Notes: a model not told the origin generated them from the letters alone. 43,911 bases of DNA from an uncultured Blautia sp. (GCA_945864225.1 CAMBAL010000016.1:1-43911); one strand, 5' to 3'; shown: positions 1 to 8,771, counted from the stretch's first letter. Numbers and translations: made by a program.

Positions 1-124
1 ACAGCTTAGTAAAGTGCGCCCATTTATGGCTGTCCTCTACTTTCTTTCACACTAATCTCCTCTTTTCTGCCTCATACAACATACAATTCTCTCTTATTCA
101 TCCCCGCCGGAAATATTCCCCGTT

Positions 125-577
125 TCACACCGGCAATGCCACTTTTTCCACGTGATAACTTCCGTTATCAACGGTCACGACTGCCATCGTCGGTTCCTTC
201 CCAAAACGATTATTTCCACAGCTTCCCGGGTTCAGCCACAAACGGCCATCGATCATTTTTTCATAATACTGATGGGTATGTCCAAACACCACAATCTGAA
301 CATTTCCAAGGTTCCAAGCCACATCTTTTTTATTATGTACCATGAAAAATTCCACACCTTCAATGGAAAAATGCAGTTTTTCTGCAAGAGTATCCGTCCA
401 TCCTCTGTCATTATTTCCACGGACTGCATAGATAGATGCAAGGGGTCTTATCCTGTCCAGAATTTCCAGTTTTCCCATATCCCCTGCATGCAAAATACAG
501 TCACAGGTTTCCAGAATCTCCATCACTTCCTGCCTCAATACTCCATGCGTATCTGAAATAATTCCTATTTTTTTCAC
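125..577 (-). CDS. YfcE/MJ0936-type metallophosphoesterase
   Basis: A 150-residue protein with the full calcineurin-like metallophosphoesterase signature in order: SDTHG (residues 8-12), HAGD (30-33), GNND (54-57), GHTH (99-102) and NPGS (116-119). These supply the Asp, His and Asn ligands of a di-metal centre. Known members of this small cytosolic family hydrolyse phosphodiester model substrates; the physiological substrate is usually unknown. The start is a GTG at 577, chosen because GAGGAG precedes it at good spacing and MKKIGIISDTHG is the typical N-terminus. It lies downstream of the metallo-beta-lactamase-fold gene on the same strand, separated by a hairpin, so it may have its own promoter. 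The family call is secure; the cellular role is not. Confidence 0.9.
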   Translation of the reverse strand: MKKIGIISDTHGVLRQEVMEILETCDCILHAGDMGKLEILDRIRPLASIYAVRGNNDRGWTDTLAEKLHFSIEGVEFFMVHNKKDVAWNLGNVQIVVFGHTHQYYEKMIDGRLWLNPGSCGNNRFGKEPTMAVVTVDNGSYHVEKVALPV

Positions 578-689
578 TGCGATACTCCTCTCGTTCCCAT
601 CAGATTCTGTCTCTTCTGTACACCCTTTGTCTTTATTGTTTCTGCCATATACTTCTCCATTTCTTCAACATCTCCTTATCCAAACAGTA

Positions 690-719
690 AAAGCGGATGT
701 CCCGGCAGGTTCATCCGCT
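690..719 (-). terminator. hairpin after the MBL-fold gene
   Basis: AGCGGATG and CATCCGCT form an 8-bp stem with a 12-base loop just beyond the stop codon at 726. On the minus strand it is followed by TTTTA, a weak U-run. It probably acts as the terminator of the nth/MBL transcript. Confidence 0.45.
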
Positions 720-725
720 GCTTCA

Positions 726-1880
726 TTATATATCAAGATAGAAATTCGGAGCAATAATATGCTGCTCTCTGCAGGAACATCCATCCTGACATCCGTCACA
801 GCACTCACTGCTGGAACAACACATATAAGTATCTCCATCTCCAATCTGAAATAAACCGGTATACTGCATGGATGTTCTGTAAGATCTAGCTCTTTTCTTA
901 CTGTTGGCATGATAAACACCATTGGAGATCAACAGATTTTCCGGCATATACGGACTGAAGTTAAAATAATGAGATTCTGTGCCGTGATGGGGTACTTTGA
1001 TACACCAGTAATGCTCAAACAAAGGTATTTTCCCATCATAATTATCTGCAATCATACGCATATGCGCTGGCTGTACATCTCCGGTAAACAGGAGATTCCA
1101 TTCCCCGTCTTCTGCATTCTGAAATACAATACTGACCTTATTCTTGAACTGTCTCAGTTCCATTTCCTGCGTTTCCATACCGGAAAGAAACTGTATGAAT
1201 TCCGGCGTATTTCTCAGTATACGAAACTCCTTTTCCACTTCCCTGAAAGAAATTTTTTCTGTTTTTCGCATACATTTTTCCGCATCATTTATCATCTCCC
1301 AGATAATCCGGCGAAGTTTTTCCGCAATCCCTACGATTTTCTCCCAGACATCTCTGTCGCAGTCTTCTATCCTTTTCAGGAACTTCTCTGTTTCCTCTGC
1401 GATCACTCCCGTATCCGGCCAGAGTGCCTGATATCTGCCCTCAAATACCGTTCCCCGGGACAACAGTTCCAGATTCTGGGGATATTTGCCAAGCACACCC
1501 GCAAGAGCAAAAAGACTCACCTGATGACTTGGAAGGCAGGAATCTTTTGCCAGATCCGCCAGAAGCATCAGTGCCAGAGTCCTGCTCATTTCCGGCCGGG
1601 AAAACACATCCGGAAGATAAATCCTGACAAATTCAAAAGAATTTTTCCGTTTTTTCATCATATACAGAAGTCCTGACAAATGATCCAGATGGAAATGGGT
1701 CAGGAGAAGATTTTTATGGGAAATCGTCGACAAATCTGACATTACCGCATCGAAAACCTCGCTGCGGCGCAGTCCTCCAATCCGGTTATTGCTCGTCCCA
1801 AAATCCACCAGCAGATTTTTTCTTCTGTCTCTGAGACAAAAACAATCTCCAAATCCCATATTATACATCCGTATTTTCAT
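726..1880 (-). CDS. ComEC-like metallo-beta-lactamase-fold hydrolase
   Basis: A 384-residue protein. The N-terminal half carries the metallo-beta-lactamase metal motif HFHLDH (residues 62-67) after LLVDFGTSN; later FTGDVQ and VPHHGTESH match the remaining ligand motifs of the ComEC/Rec2 hydrolase subgroup. There is no signal peptide or membrane segment, so it is a free cytosolic MBL protein and not a DNA-uptake channel. A middle segment rich in Glu, Lys and Arg (about 160-240) looks helical and separates the two halves of the fold. The C-terminus is odd: seven Cys fall within residues 354-370. The ATG at 1880 follows nth closely, with a GAGGAC ribosome site inside a tandem duplication. Substrate unknown; nuclease or phosphodiesterase activity is a guess from the fold. 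Confidence 0.75.
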   Translation of the reverse strand: MKIRMYNMGFGDCFCLRDRRKNLLVDFGTSNNRIGGLRRSEVFDAVMSDLSTISHKNLLLTHFHLDHLSGLLYMMKKRKNSFEFVRIYLPDVFSRPEMSRTLALMLLADLAKDSCLPSHQVSLFALAGVLGKYPQNLELLSRGTVFEGRYQALWPDTGVIAEETEKFLKRIEDCDRDVWEKIVGIAEKLRRIIWEMINDAEKCMRKTEKISFREVEKEFRILRNTPEFIQFLSGMETQEMELRQFKNKVSIVFQNAEDGEWNLLFTGDVQPAHMRMIADNYDGKIPLFEHYWCIKVPHHGTESHYFNFSPYMPENLLISNGVYHANSKKRARSYRTSMQYTGLFQIGDGDTYMCCSSSECCDGCQDGCSCREQHIIAPNFYLDI

Positions 1881-1942
1881 CGTTCGTCCTCTATTCTTCC
1901 ACGCCGTTTTTTCATCGTTTCGTCCCCTGTTCTTCCACGCCG
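1874..1942 (-). repeat. tandem ~34-bp duplication at the nth/MBL junction
   Basis: Two near-identical copies lie head to tail, 1874-1906 and 1909-1942, differing by a few substitutions and a 1-base indel. On the minus strand each contains GGCGTGGAAGAA, a purine-rich ribosome site and CGATGA. The upstream copy holds the nth stop (TGA 1914-1912) overlapping an ATG (1915-1913); the downstream copy holds the MBL start (1880). The ATG in the upstream copy opens a 12-codon frame, MKKRRGRIEDER, whose TGA (1879-1877) overlaps the MBL ATG in the same ATGA arrangement. Confidence 0.85.
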
Positions 1943-2571
1943 TTTTTCCGGCAGATATCCTTCAGACAGCAGCGGTCACAATGGGGTCTGGTACGTGCGG
2001 TACATATCTCTCTGCCATGGAACACCAGTCTGTGACAAAAATCACTGCCTTCCTCAGGAGGGATGATCTTCCAGAGCGCCATCTCAACTTTTTTCGGTTC
2101 TTTTATATTGTCCACAAGACCGATACGGTTGGTCAGACGGATACAATGCGTGTCTGTAACGATTGCAGGTTTCCCAAACACATCTCCCATAATCAGATTC
2201 GCACTCTTTCTTCCTACTCCCGGAAGCTTCAGAAGTGCCTGAAAATCATCCGGTACTTTACCTCCATAATCCTCCATAAGCATCTTCATGCATGCGCTGA
2301 TATCCCGCGCCTTACTTCTTCCAAGACCGCATGGCCGTACAATTGCTTCAATCTCATCCACCGGTGCCTCAGCAAGAGATTTTATGTCAGGATATTTCGC
2401 ATACAGATCTTCTACCACTACATTTACTCTCGCATCCGTACACTGAGCAGCCAGCCGGACGCTGACCAGCAGCTTCCATGCCTGGTCATAATCCAGTGTG
2501 CATCCCGCGTCCGGATAATCCTCTTTTAACCTCCGGATCACCTCCAGAGCAAGTTCTTCTTTTGTCATCTC
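1912..2571 (-). CDS. nth: Endonuclease III (DNA glycosylase/AP lyase)
   Basis: A 219-residue base-excision repair enzyme that removes oxidised pyrimidines and nicks at abasic sites. The helix-hairpin-helix LPGVGRKSA carries the catalytic Lys and IVTDTH the catalytic Asp. Near the C-terminus CTARTRPHCDRC followed by CLKDIC forms the [4Fe-4S] cluster site, spaced C-x7-C-x2-C-x5-C, one residue longer in the first gap than the C-x6 spacing I know from E. coli. The ATG at 2571 is preferred to an upstream one at 2604 because AGGAG lies five bases before it and it then follows the oxidoreductase stop (2577) without overlap. It sits between the Gfo/Idh/MocA gene and the MBL gene in an apparent operon. 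Confidence 0.93.
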   Translation of the reverse strand, partial: EMTKEELALEVIRRLKEDYPDAGCTLDYDQAWKLLVSVRLAAQCTDARVNVVVEDLYAKYPDIKSLAEAPVDEIEAIVRPCGLGRSKARDISACMKMLMEDYGGKVPDDFQALLKLPGVGRKSANLIMGDVFGKPAIVTDTHCIRLTNRIGLVDNIKEPKKVEMALWKIIPPEEGSDFCHRLVFHGREICTARTRPHCDRCCLKDICRKNGVEEQGTKR

Positions 2572-2576
2572 TTCTC

Positions 2577-3545
2577 CTATTCGCAGGGATATTTCATACC
2601 CCACTGGCCACGGATCTTATCCATCAGTTTCATTACTTTCAAAGTTTCAGAATGAGGCATTTCATCACATTCCACCCTGCCGGATTCGATTGCTTTCTGA
2701 CATGCGGTCACTTCATATTCATAGCCGTTGATCTGCTCCGGGACCTGATAACGGGCTGTCATTTTTCTGTCCAGGTCAAAGACACGGATCTCTTCACAGT
2801 TATTAATATTCTGAATTTCAATATATCCTTTACTTCCGTTGATCACACCCTCCCGGTCTGTCTGGGCAAGCATATTGCTGTGAAGAACAGCCATTTTTCC
2901 ATCTTCAAAAGTAAGTGTGATACTGTTCATCCAGTCTATGCCTTTTGGAGACATCACAGCAGCAGAAGTGACATCTCTGATCTCACTGTGAAATACCATC
3001 ATGGCAAAATTGATCGGATAAACCCCAAGATCCAGCAGGGCTCCGCCTGCCAGTTCCGGATTCTGCATACGCTCCACATGATCCAGTACATAGCCCAGAT
3101 TTGCCGTAAGAGAGGTCACTTCTCCGATCACTCCGCTCTCCACCAGTTCATCGATCATTCTCCGGCTCGGCATATAGCGGGTCCAGATTGCTTCTGTCAG
3201 AAGCAGCCCCTTTTCTTCCGAAAGACGAATCAGTTCTTCCGCCTGAGCTGCATTTACGGTAAACGCCTTTTCTACAAGAACATGTTTGCCATGTTCCAGA
3301 CACATTTTTGCATACTGATAGTGATGAGAATGCGGAGATGCCACATAGACCAGCTCAACTTCCGGGTCTTCCAGCATCTCTTCATAGGATCCATATGCCT
3401 TCTCAAATCCCCATTCGTCTGCAAAAGCTTTGGCTTTTTCATATGTTCTGGATGCAACCGCATAACGTTCCACGCTGTCTAATCCGGACACGGCCTCTGC
3501 CATTTTCCGTGCAATACCGCCCGGTGCCAAAATCGAAAATTTCAT
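2577..3545 (-). CDS. Gfo/Idh/MocA family NAD(P)-dependent oxidoreductase
   Basis: A 322-residue cytosolic dehydrogenase. The N-terminus (MKFSILAPGGIARKMAEAV) is a Rossmann fold with a glycine-rich loop; VYVASPHSHHYQYA and VLVEKAFTVNAAQAEEL correspond to the conserved blocks around residues 70 and 95, with EKA in place of the usual EKP. GGALLDLGVYPINFAM (about 160-176) is the C-terminal substrate-domain signature seen in dihydrodiol dehydrogenase-like members. Substrates of the family are sugars, inositols or their derivatives; none can be assigned here. A strong AAGGAG precedes the ATG. It leads the operon into nth. Its position next to sugar module A may hint at sugar oxidation, but a terminator-like hairpin lies between them. 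Confidence 0.85.
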   Translation of the reverse strand: MKFSILAPGGIARKMAEAVSGLDSVERYAVASRTYEKAKAFADEWGFEKAYGSYEEMLEDPEVELVYVASPHSHHYQYAKMCLEHGKHVLVEKAFTVNAAQAEELIRLSEEKGLLLTEAIWTRYMPSRRMIDELVESGVIGEVTSLTANLGYVLDHVERMQNPELAGGALLDLGVYPINFAMMVFHSEIRDVTSAAVMSPKGIDWMNSITLTFEDGKMAVLHSNMLAQTDREGVINGSKGYIEIQNINNCEEIRVFDLDRKMTARYQVPEQINGYEYEVTACQKAIESGRVECDEMPHSETLKVMKLMDKIRGQWGMKYPCE

Positions 3546-3667
3546 CGTTTTATTCTCCTTATTCCATTTTTCTTATTTATAAATACGGATGTCTGCATAT
3601 GCAGATTATTCGCTTACTGTAATGTAAATCATAGCAGAATGGCGCCGGAATTTCAACTGCATACCCA

Positions 3668-3705
3668 AAAACAGTCTGTATACCCCTATTCCGCCTTAAA
3701 ACTGT
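3668..3705 (-). terminator. possible terminator after the lone solute-binding protein
   Basis: AAAACAGT and ACTGTTTT pair across a loop of about 20 bases and are followed on the minus strand by a short T-run. The stem is weak and AT-rich, and it is the only candidate in the 160-base gap before the oxidoreductase gene. Confidence 0.3.
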
Positions 3706-3706
3706 T

Positions 3707-5398
3707 TTACTGCGATTCATAGACAATCTGTATCCGTTTTTCCAGTTCTTCCCCGCCCTGGCTGTACCATTCCTCTACAAATGTGTCAAAATAACTCATG
3801 GGCTGTTTTCCAAGTATCATCTGAAGAAACGTATTTTTTTCCAGTGTTTTCAGGCCCTGTGGAATCTCATTATCAGTTTCTGCCAGATATTCCCGCTTTG
3901 GCGTCTGATAGTTGCTGTCTACCAGAAGTCCGACTGCTGACAGCCTTGATTTATAAGCAGCCCAGTCCTGCTTGCTGATTTCTTTCCCTGCGATATAGTT
4001 CCTGCACGCTTTATAATACGACTGTTCAATTGCGCTCAGACTGCTGGCGGTAATCTCTCCTGCAAGCGTCTTTCGGATATTTCTTGTTACAGTATAAGTA
4101 GCTTCATTGTAGTCCACATTAATTACCAGCGGTCTTGCCGTCGGATCCACATTCAGTGCAAAATATCCATTTACCTCATCCGCATCCTTTGCCTCATACC
4201 TGGTATAATCAAACAAAACGCTGATAATCTTCATCACGATTTCCGGATGCTCATATCCTTTGCGAACAACCACATATTTGTTATCACGGAAGGATGCATA
4301 AGTATGTACCGTTTTGCTGCTTTTGAAATAATAGGGTTCCCATTCCGCATCCGGATCATTTTCAATCTGATCCATCAGAGGGTTATTCGGAGCCCACCAC
4401 AGTCCAAAAAAGGCGCCGCACCTTCCATCCACAACCAGATCCCGAATATTATTCTGTGTGCGCAGTGCAAAATTCTGATCCAGAATTCCATCTTCATAAA
4501 GCTTTCGAAGCTGCGCAAGACCCTGTCTGGTTTCCTCTGTCAGTGATCCGTAAATAATTCTCCCGTCTTTTTCTATCCATTTCTGCGGCTCTGCACCAAA
4601 CAATTCAAAAATCGGTTCCACCGAATAATTGCTGCTGGTCGTTCCGATCAGCGACGTGTCGCATACCAGTCCTATGGGTTCTTCTCCTTCTCCTGCACCC
4701 ATACGATTCCGGATAAATGCTTCTATAATCTCAAATGCATCTTCCAGAGTTTCCGGAGCTTCCAGACCAAGTGCATCCATCCAGTCTTTACGAAGCCATA
4801 AAAGTCTCGGTCCATGGTCAATGACTGTTTCCGGTATCGCCATAAGCTGTCCGTCAAACGTACATGCCTCAAGGAGCTGCCCGCCATAACTGTCATACAT
4901 TTCCTTGATCCGGTCTGTCGCACAATTTTCATAAACATCTGTCAGATCTTCTACCAGGTCATTTTCCACCAGCTCTTTCAGCATCTGACGTTCGGACAGC
5001 ACCAGAATATCCGGAAGGGTCTGATCCTTTACCATCACATTGATAAACTCATTGTACTTATCTTCTGTCTCCATATAAATATTCTTATTCTGAATATTCA
5101 GCATGTTTTTCAGGTATCTGGTATAGGCATTATCCTCATAGGTATCCCCGTCCGGCAGATTGGAACGATTTGTCCCGCTCATCTGTCCCAGAGTATAGGT
5201 CACAGGCTCCGGATACTTCCCGTAAGGCGTGGTTTTCGCCTCTTCCCAGCTCCCGGAATTTGCTCCACTGTCTGCTTCCTGTAACGCCCCCGGACCGCCG
5301 GAAGTTCGAAACAGTCCGCAGCCGGCCATCATGAATACAATAGCCACACACAGCCACAAAAATACCCTTTTTTTAATAACTCTTTTCTTTCTGCACAT
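3707..5398 (-). CDS. Extracellular solute-binding lipoprotein linked to a YesMN system
   Basis: A 563-residue lipoprotein. The N-terminus has basic residues, a hydrophobic run and a lipobox (VFMMAGCGLF, Cys about residue 26), so it is probably anchored to the outer face of the membrane. The body resembles the large LplA-like class of sugar-binding proteins of CUT1 ABC transporters (about 550 residues). ATG 5398 is chosen over a GTG at 5401; GGAAGG lies 8 bases upstream. The start lies inside the 3' end of the histidine-kinase gene (26-base overlap), so the two are translationally coupled. No permease accompanies it. It may present sugar to permeases 8772-10468 or act as the sensory binding protein for the kinase. 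Ligand unknown. Confidence 0.85.
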   Translation of the reverse strand: MCRKKRVIKKRVFLWLCVAIVFMMAGCGLFRTSGGPGALQEADSGANSGSWEEAKTTPYGKYPEPVTYTLGQMSGTNRSNLPDGDTYEDNAYTRYLKNMLNIQNKNIYMETEDKYNEFINVMVKDQTLPDILVLSERQMLKELVENDLVEDLTDVYENCATDRIKEMYDSYGGQLLEACTFDGQLMAIPETVIDHGPRLLWLRKDWMDALGLEAPETLEDAFEIIEAFIRNRMGAGEGEEPIGLVCDTSLIGTTSSNYSVEPIFELFGAEPQKWIEKDGRIIYGSLTEETRQGLAQLRKLYEDGILDQNFALRTQNNIRDLVVDGRCGAFFGLWWAPNNPLMDQIENDPDAEWEPYYFKSSKTVHTYASFRDNKYVVVRKGYEHPEIVMKIISVLFDYTRYEAKDADEVNGYFALNVDPTARPLVINVDYNEATYTVTRNIRKTLAGEITASSLSAIEQSYYKACRNYIAGKEISKQDWAAYKSRLSAVGLLVDSNYQTPKREYLAETDNEIPQGLKTLEKNTFLQMILGKQPMSYFDTFVEEWYSQGGEELEKRIQIVYESQ

Positions 5399-7088
5399 CA
5401 CAATGTCCTTCCCTTGGTGTCCTGATTTCTACGCGGGTTCCTTTTCCCGGCTCACTGAAGATCCGGATGGCATATTCTTCTCCATAAAGCAGACAGATAC
5501 GGTCATTTACATTCTTTAATCCATATCCTTTTGCCTGATAAGTCACAAGAGATTCCGCCTTTTCCTGCTCCATACCTTCTCCATTATCTTCCACGATAAT
5601 GAGAACATCCTCTTTCTCTTCGAGGAAAGAAAGACAAAGCATTTTTTCTCCCTCTTCTTTCAGATCCAGTCCGTGTTCCAGTGCATTTTCCACCACCGGC
5701 TGAAGAATGAGTTTGGGCACTTTTTCTATCTTGATACCTTCATCTATTTTCCATTCCACCTGAAAATCATTGTCATGCATCACAAGCTGAATTTCCAGAT
5801 AAGCTTCAATATTTTTGATACAGTTTTCCACAGTGACCATATCTTCACCGCGGCTCAAAGCAGTCCGGTAAAACGTGGAAAGCGCCAGCGTTACCCTGCT
5901 GATCTCCTTCTGATTGCTGCGGATTGCCATCCAGTTAATGATAGAAAGCGAATTGTATAAAAAGTGAGGATTGATCTGTGCCTGCAGTGCTTTCAGCTCA
6001 AATTCCTTAAGCGCAATCTTATTTTTATATACTTCCTTGATCAGGCGGTTGATTTCTTCCATCATGCTGCGGAAACTGCCAATCAGTACTCCGATCTCAT
6101 CCTCTGAATCACTGGTTACCGTAACCTCCCGGCTGCCATTTTTTACCCGGTTCATATTTTCCGTAAGCAGTTCAATTCCTCTGGTAAGCATCTTCGACAG
6201 AACCGGCCCAAGAACAAGGATAATGACAAGACAAAGAACGATCAGGGGAATTTCCCCCATCAATACCTCAGATACCGATTTCGTAATATCCACATGCGGA
6301 CGGTAAAGATAATAAACCCAGCTATTCTCCTGACTTTTACTGTCTACACATGCACATTTCTCACAGATTTCCTCCAGGAGCATTTCGCCGTTTTCATAAA
6401 ATTCTGCACTGACTTCTGATTCTTCTGAACAAAACAGGATGCGTCCGCTGCCGTCCAGAACCAGTCCGTCCGATCCGTTTCCCGTAATATTCCGGAACGG
6501 CTGAAACACCTTATCATAATTCAGAATCACACACAGCATTGCGCAGAATTCCTGATCCAGATAAATTCTTCTCACTGCAGCGATCTCTTTTTTTTCCCGA
6601 TTTACCATCCACTGCACAGTCACCCGTTCTGTCAGTTCCCCATACCACCATGCCCCGGCTGCGTCACTCATGGGAATCAGTGTATAATCATGCTGCACCG
6701 GTAAATTATCCGCATACAGCTGAATCTGCAGAATTGCCTCATGATAGGACTTCGGCACCGACAAAAGAGGATCCGCCACCTGTGTATACAGCTCATAACA
6801 CTCATAAGGATCCGTATTTTTATTCCGGATGATTTCCTCAATATCCGGAGAATATGTCAGATAATTGATCAGGCTGGTATATACCTGCACTTCGCTGTCA
6901 ATCGTATTTCTTGTCTGCACCAGTATCGAATTCATACCATACACTTCGTTTTCCCGGACAAGTGTACTCATCCGCAGATAACTGTACATGGCAAGTACCG
7001 TCATAGGAACTAAGCTGACAACCACCAATATGATCGTCAGCTTATAACGGTATTTCATATTTTTAATTTTCAGCCAGATGTTCTTCAT
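5373..7088 (-). CDS. YesM-type sensor histidine kinase
   Basis: A 571-residue membrane kinase. A first membrane segment lies near residues 15-37 (ILVVVSLVPMTVLAMYSYL), then an extracellular sensory domain of about 220 residues, a second membrane segment (PLIVLCLVIILVLGPVL), a HAMP-like linker, the phospho-acceptor motif NPHFLYNSL with His about 375, and a C-terminal ATPase domain with NALEHG, DNGEG and GYGLKNV. This is the LytS/YesM architecture. ATG 7088 is chosen over 7187 because it removes a 125-base overlap with the response regulator, leaving 26 bases, and because AGGTGAGG precedes it. Partner: the YesN-like regulator directly upstream. It probably senses an extracellular saccharide, perhaps through the adjoining lipoprotein. 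Confidence 0.92.
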   Translation of the reverse strand: MKNIWLKIKNMKYRYKLTIILVVVSLVPMTVLAMYSYLRMSTLVRENEVYGMNSILVQTRNTIDSEVQVYTSLINYLTYSPDIEEIIRNKNTDPYECYELYTQVADPLLSVPKSYHEAILQIQLYADNLPVQHDYTLIPMSDAAGAWWYGELTERVTVQWMVNREKKEIAAVRRIYLDQEFCAMLCVILNYDKVFQPFRNITGNGSDGLVLDGSGRILFCSEESEVSAEFYENGEMLLEEICEKCACVDSKSQENSWVYYLYRPHVDITKSVSEVLMGEIPLIVLCLVIILVLGPVLSKMLTRGIELLTENMNRVKNGSREVTVTSDSEDEIGVLIGSFRSMMEEINRLIKEVYKNKIALKEFELKALQAQINPHFLYNSLSIINWMAIRSNQKEISRVTLALSTFYRTALSRGEDMVTVENCIKNIEAYLEIQLVMHDNDFQVEWKIDEGIKIEKVPKLILQPVVENALEHGLDLKEEGEKMLCLSFLEEKEDVLIIVEDNGEGMEQEKAESLVTYQAKGYGLKNVNDRICLLYGEEYAIRIFSEPGKGTRVEIRTPREGHCDVQKEKSY

Positions 7089-8601
7089 CCTCACCTGTTC
7101 CTTTCCGGTATGATTCCGGACTTGTTCCATAGTATTCCCGGAAACTCCTGCAGAAATAAGACACATTGGCAAAGCCGACTTTTTCACTGATCTGTGCTAC
7201 TTTCATACCGGTTTTGCTCAAAAGCTCTTTGGCTTTTTCCATTCGAAATACACGGATAAAACGATTCAGATTCATTCCTGTTTCTTTCTTGAAAATAAAG
7301 CTGAGATAACCGGAAGAAAGATACACTTTTTCTGCCAGCATTTCCAGATTCAGATCCTCGTCATAATGCTGATAAATGTAATTTTTCACTGCAGACACTT
7401 CATCTCTGGAGTCTCTCAGTGACCGTTTTACAAACTCCTCATATTCCCGGATATTCTCCTCTGTTACAGTCAGTATTTCCAAAATATCCTGGCAGTTATA
7501 AAGTCGCTCCACCTCTTTTTCCAGACGTTTTTCTCCGGCAAACTGATTCTCCTGATACAATTCCTGAATCACATTGGAAAAAACAAATTTAATATACATG
7601 GCAGAATACTGGGTATTCTCCTGATATTTTCCTTTCAGACACTGGAAGTGTTTCCACAGTTGATCAATATCCTTACGAGTAATATCTTCGGAAATCATCT
7701 GCATCAGATGTGCATCCTGCACTTCCTTTCCTGCTGTCTTCCAGTCATCCTCTTCACAGGAAAAAACATGCTTCTCCGGATGATAAAATTTCTCTTCCAT
7801 CTGCCGTTCCAACTGGTTGAGCACATCAGGAAGACATTCACATCCCTCAAATTTTCTGCTCACTGCCAGATGAAAACTCATCGTATAAGTTCTCTTTAAT
7901 TGCTGATAAATATGATTTGCTATCAACTGATAATCACAGTACAGATCCTGAAAAAGGAGCAGAGACTGACGTGCATTCAGGTTGAGATAAAAAAAAACTC
8001 TCCGAAGCTCCTTCTGAATTTTCTCCGGGAACGTTTCTTCCGCTGAATCAAAAAATGACTGACCGGTTTCGATCAGAATCGCACAATGCCATCTGTTCCA
8101 TTTCTCAATATCAATCATCTTTTCCGCACGTTTTAAGAGTTCTTTCTGCCCGGTATAGAGATAATTCTGCAGAAAATACTGCTGCAGGAAATTTTGTCCC
8201 TGAAGGTCCTGAGACTCCTTTTCTTTCATCTTCATAATCTCATTTTTTGCCTTACAGATTACCTTATGGAATGTATCCGGATCCACCGGCTTCAATACAT
8301 AATCCTTTACTCCGTAACGAATCGCTTCCTGTGCAAAACTGAAGTCATTATATCCGCTGAAGATCACCACCTGAAGGTGATCGTTCGTTTCCCGGACTCT
8401 TCTGACAAGTTCCAGGCCATCCATATGAGGCATTTTGATATCTGTCAAAAGAAGATCTACATCCTGCGTATTCAGAATCTGAAGAGCCTGTTTGCCATTG
8501 GCAGCTTCACTGATCTCACTGATTCCGTCCTCCTGAGAGAGAAGATATTTCAGGCCTTCCCGCTCGATTTTTTCATCATCCACCACTAAAATCTTTATCA
8601 T
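7063..8601 (-). CDS. YesN-type response regulator with AraC DNA-binding domain
   Basis: A 512-residue regulator. The N-terminal receiver has DD at 8-9, phospho-acceptor Asp54 in LLLTDIKMPHMDG and Lys near 104 in YVLKPVD. A long middle region of about 250 residues is typical of YesN. The C-terminal 100 residues are an AraC/XylS double helix-turn-helix (LNLEMLAEKVYLSSGYLS, then MKVAQISEKVGFANVSYFC). AGGAGATAG precedes the ATG. It is first in the operon with the kinase and the lone lipoprotein. The likely target is the promoter of the solute-binding protein/permease operon (11847-8772), where a 20-bp-spaced direct repeat lies. Confidence 0.92.
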   Translation of the reverse strand: MIKILVVDDEKIEREGLKYLLSQEDGISEISEAANGKQALQILNTQDVDLLLTDIKMPHMDGLELVRRVRETNDHLQVVIFSGYNDFSFAQEAIRYGVKDYVLKPVDPDTFHKVICKAKNEIMKMKEKESQDLQGQNFLQQYFLQNYLYTGQKELLKRAEKMIDIEKWNRWHCAILIETGQSFFDSAEETFPEKIQKELRRVFFYLNLNARQSLLLFQDLYCDYQLIANHIYQQLKRTYTMSFHLAVSRKFEGCECLPDVLNQLERQMEEKFYHPEKHVFSCEEDDWKTAGKEVQDAHLMQMISEDITRKDIDQLWKHFQCLKGKYQENTQYSAMYIKFVFSNVIQELYQENQFAGEKRLEKEVERLYNCQDILEILTVTEENIREYEEFVKRSLRDSRDEVSAVKNYIYQHYDEDLNLEMLAEKVYLSSGYLSFIFKKETGMNLNRFIRVFRMEKAKELLSKTGMKVAQISEKVGFANVSYFCRSFREYYGTSPESYRKGTGEDEEHLAEN

Positions 8602-8658
8602 TCTATCTCCTGTTTCCCATCATTCATTCTCACAAAATATCCTCAGATAACTGTCTTC

Positions 8659-8698
8659 AGTTTACCATTTTTTTCACTCTTTGTGAAGATAATCTTCA
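8659..8698 (-). promoter_or_regulatory. probable promoter of the YesN-YesM operon with palindrome
   Basis: On the minus strand TTCACA (8682-8687) and TAAACT (8659-8664) are 17 bases apart, about 60 bases before the regulator start. A perfect palindrome, TGAAGAT-A-ATCTTCA (8684-8698), overlaps the -35 element and could be an operator. Confidence 0.5.
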
Positions 8699-8721
8699 TA
8701 TTATTTGGAAAATAAAGCAAG

Positions 8722-8757
8722 ATACGGCTGCCGTTCACAAAGAACAGACAGCCGTAT
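8722..8757 (-). terminator. terminator of the module A transporter operon
   Basis: ATACGGCTG and CAGCCGTAT form a 9-bp stem 15 bases after the last permease stop (8772). The T-rich run behind it is interrupted (CTTGCTTTATTTT). It would separate the transporter operon from the downstream YesN operon. Confidence 0.7.
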
Positions 8758-8771
8758 AATATGTATGCAGA

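Noticed and set aside
1-124. Gene at the left edge
   Set aside because: The first 124 bases hold no convincing coding frame or ribosome site on either strand.
2478-3482. 334-codon plus-strand open frame
   Set aside because: Antisense of the Gfo/Idh/MocA oxidoreductase; the translation is rich in His, Phe and Cys and has no domain.
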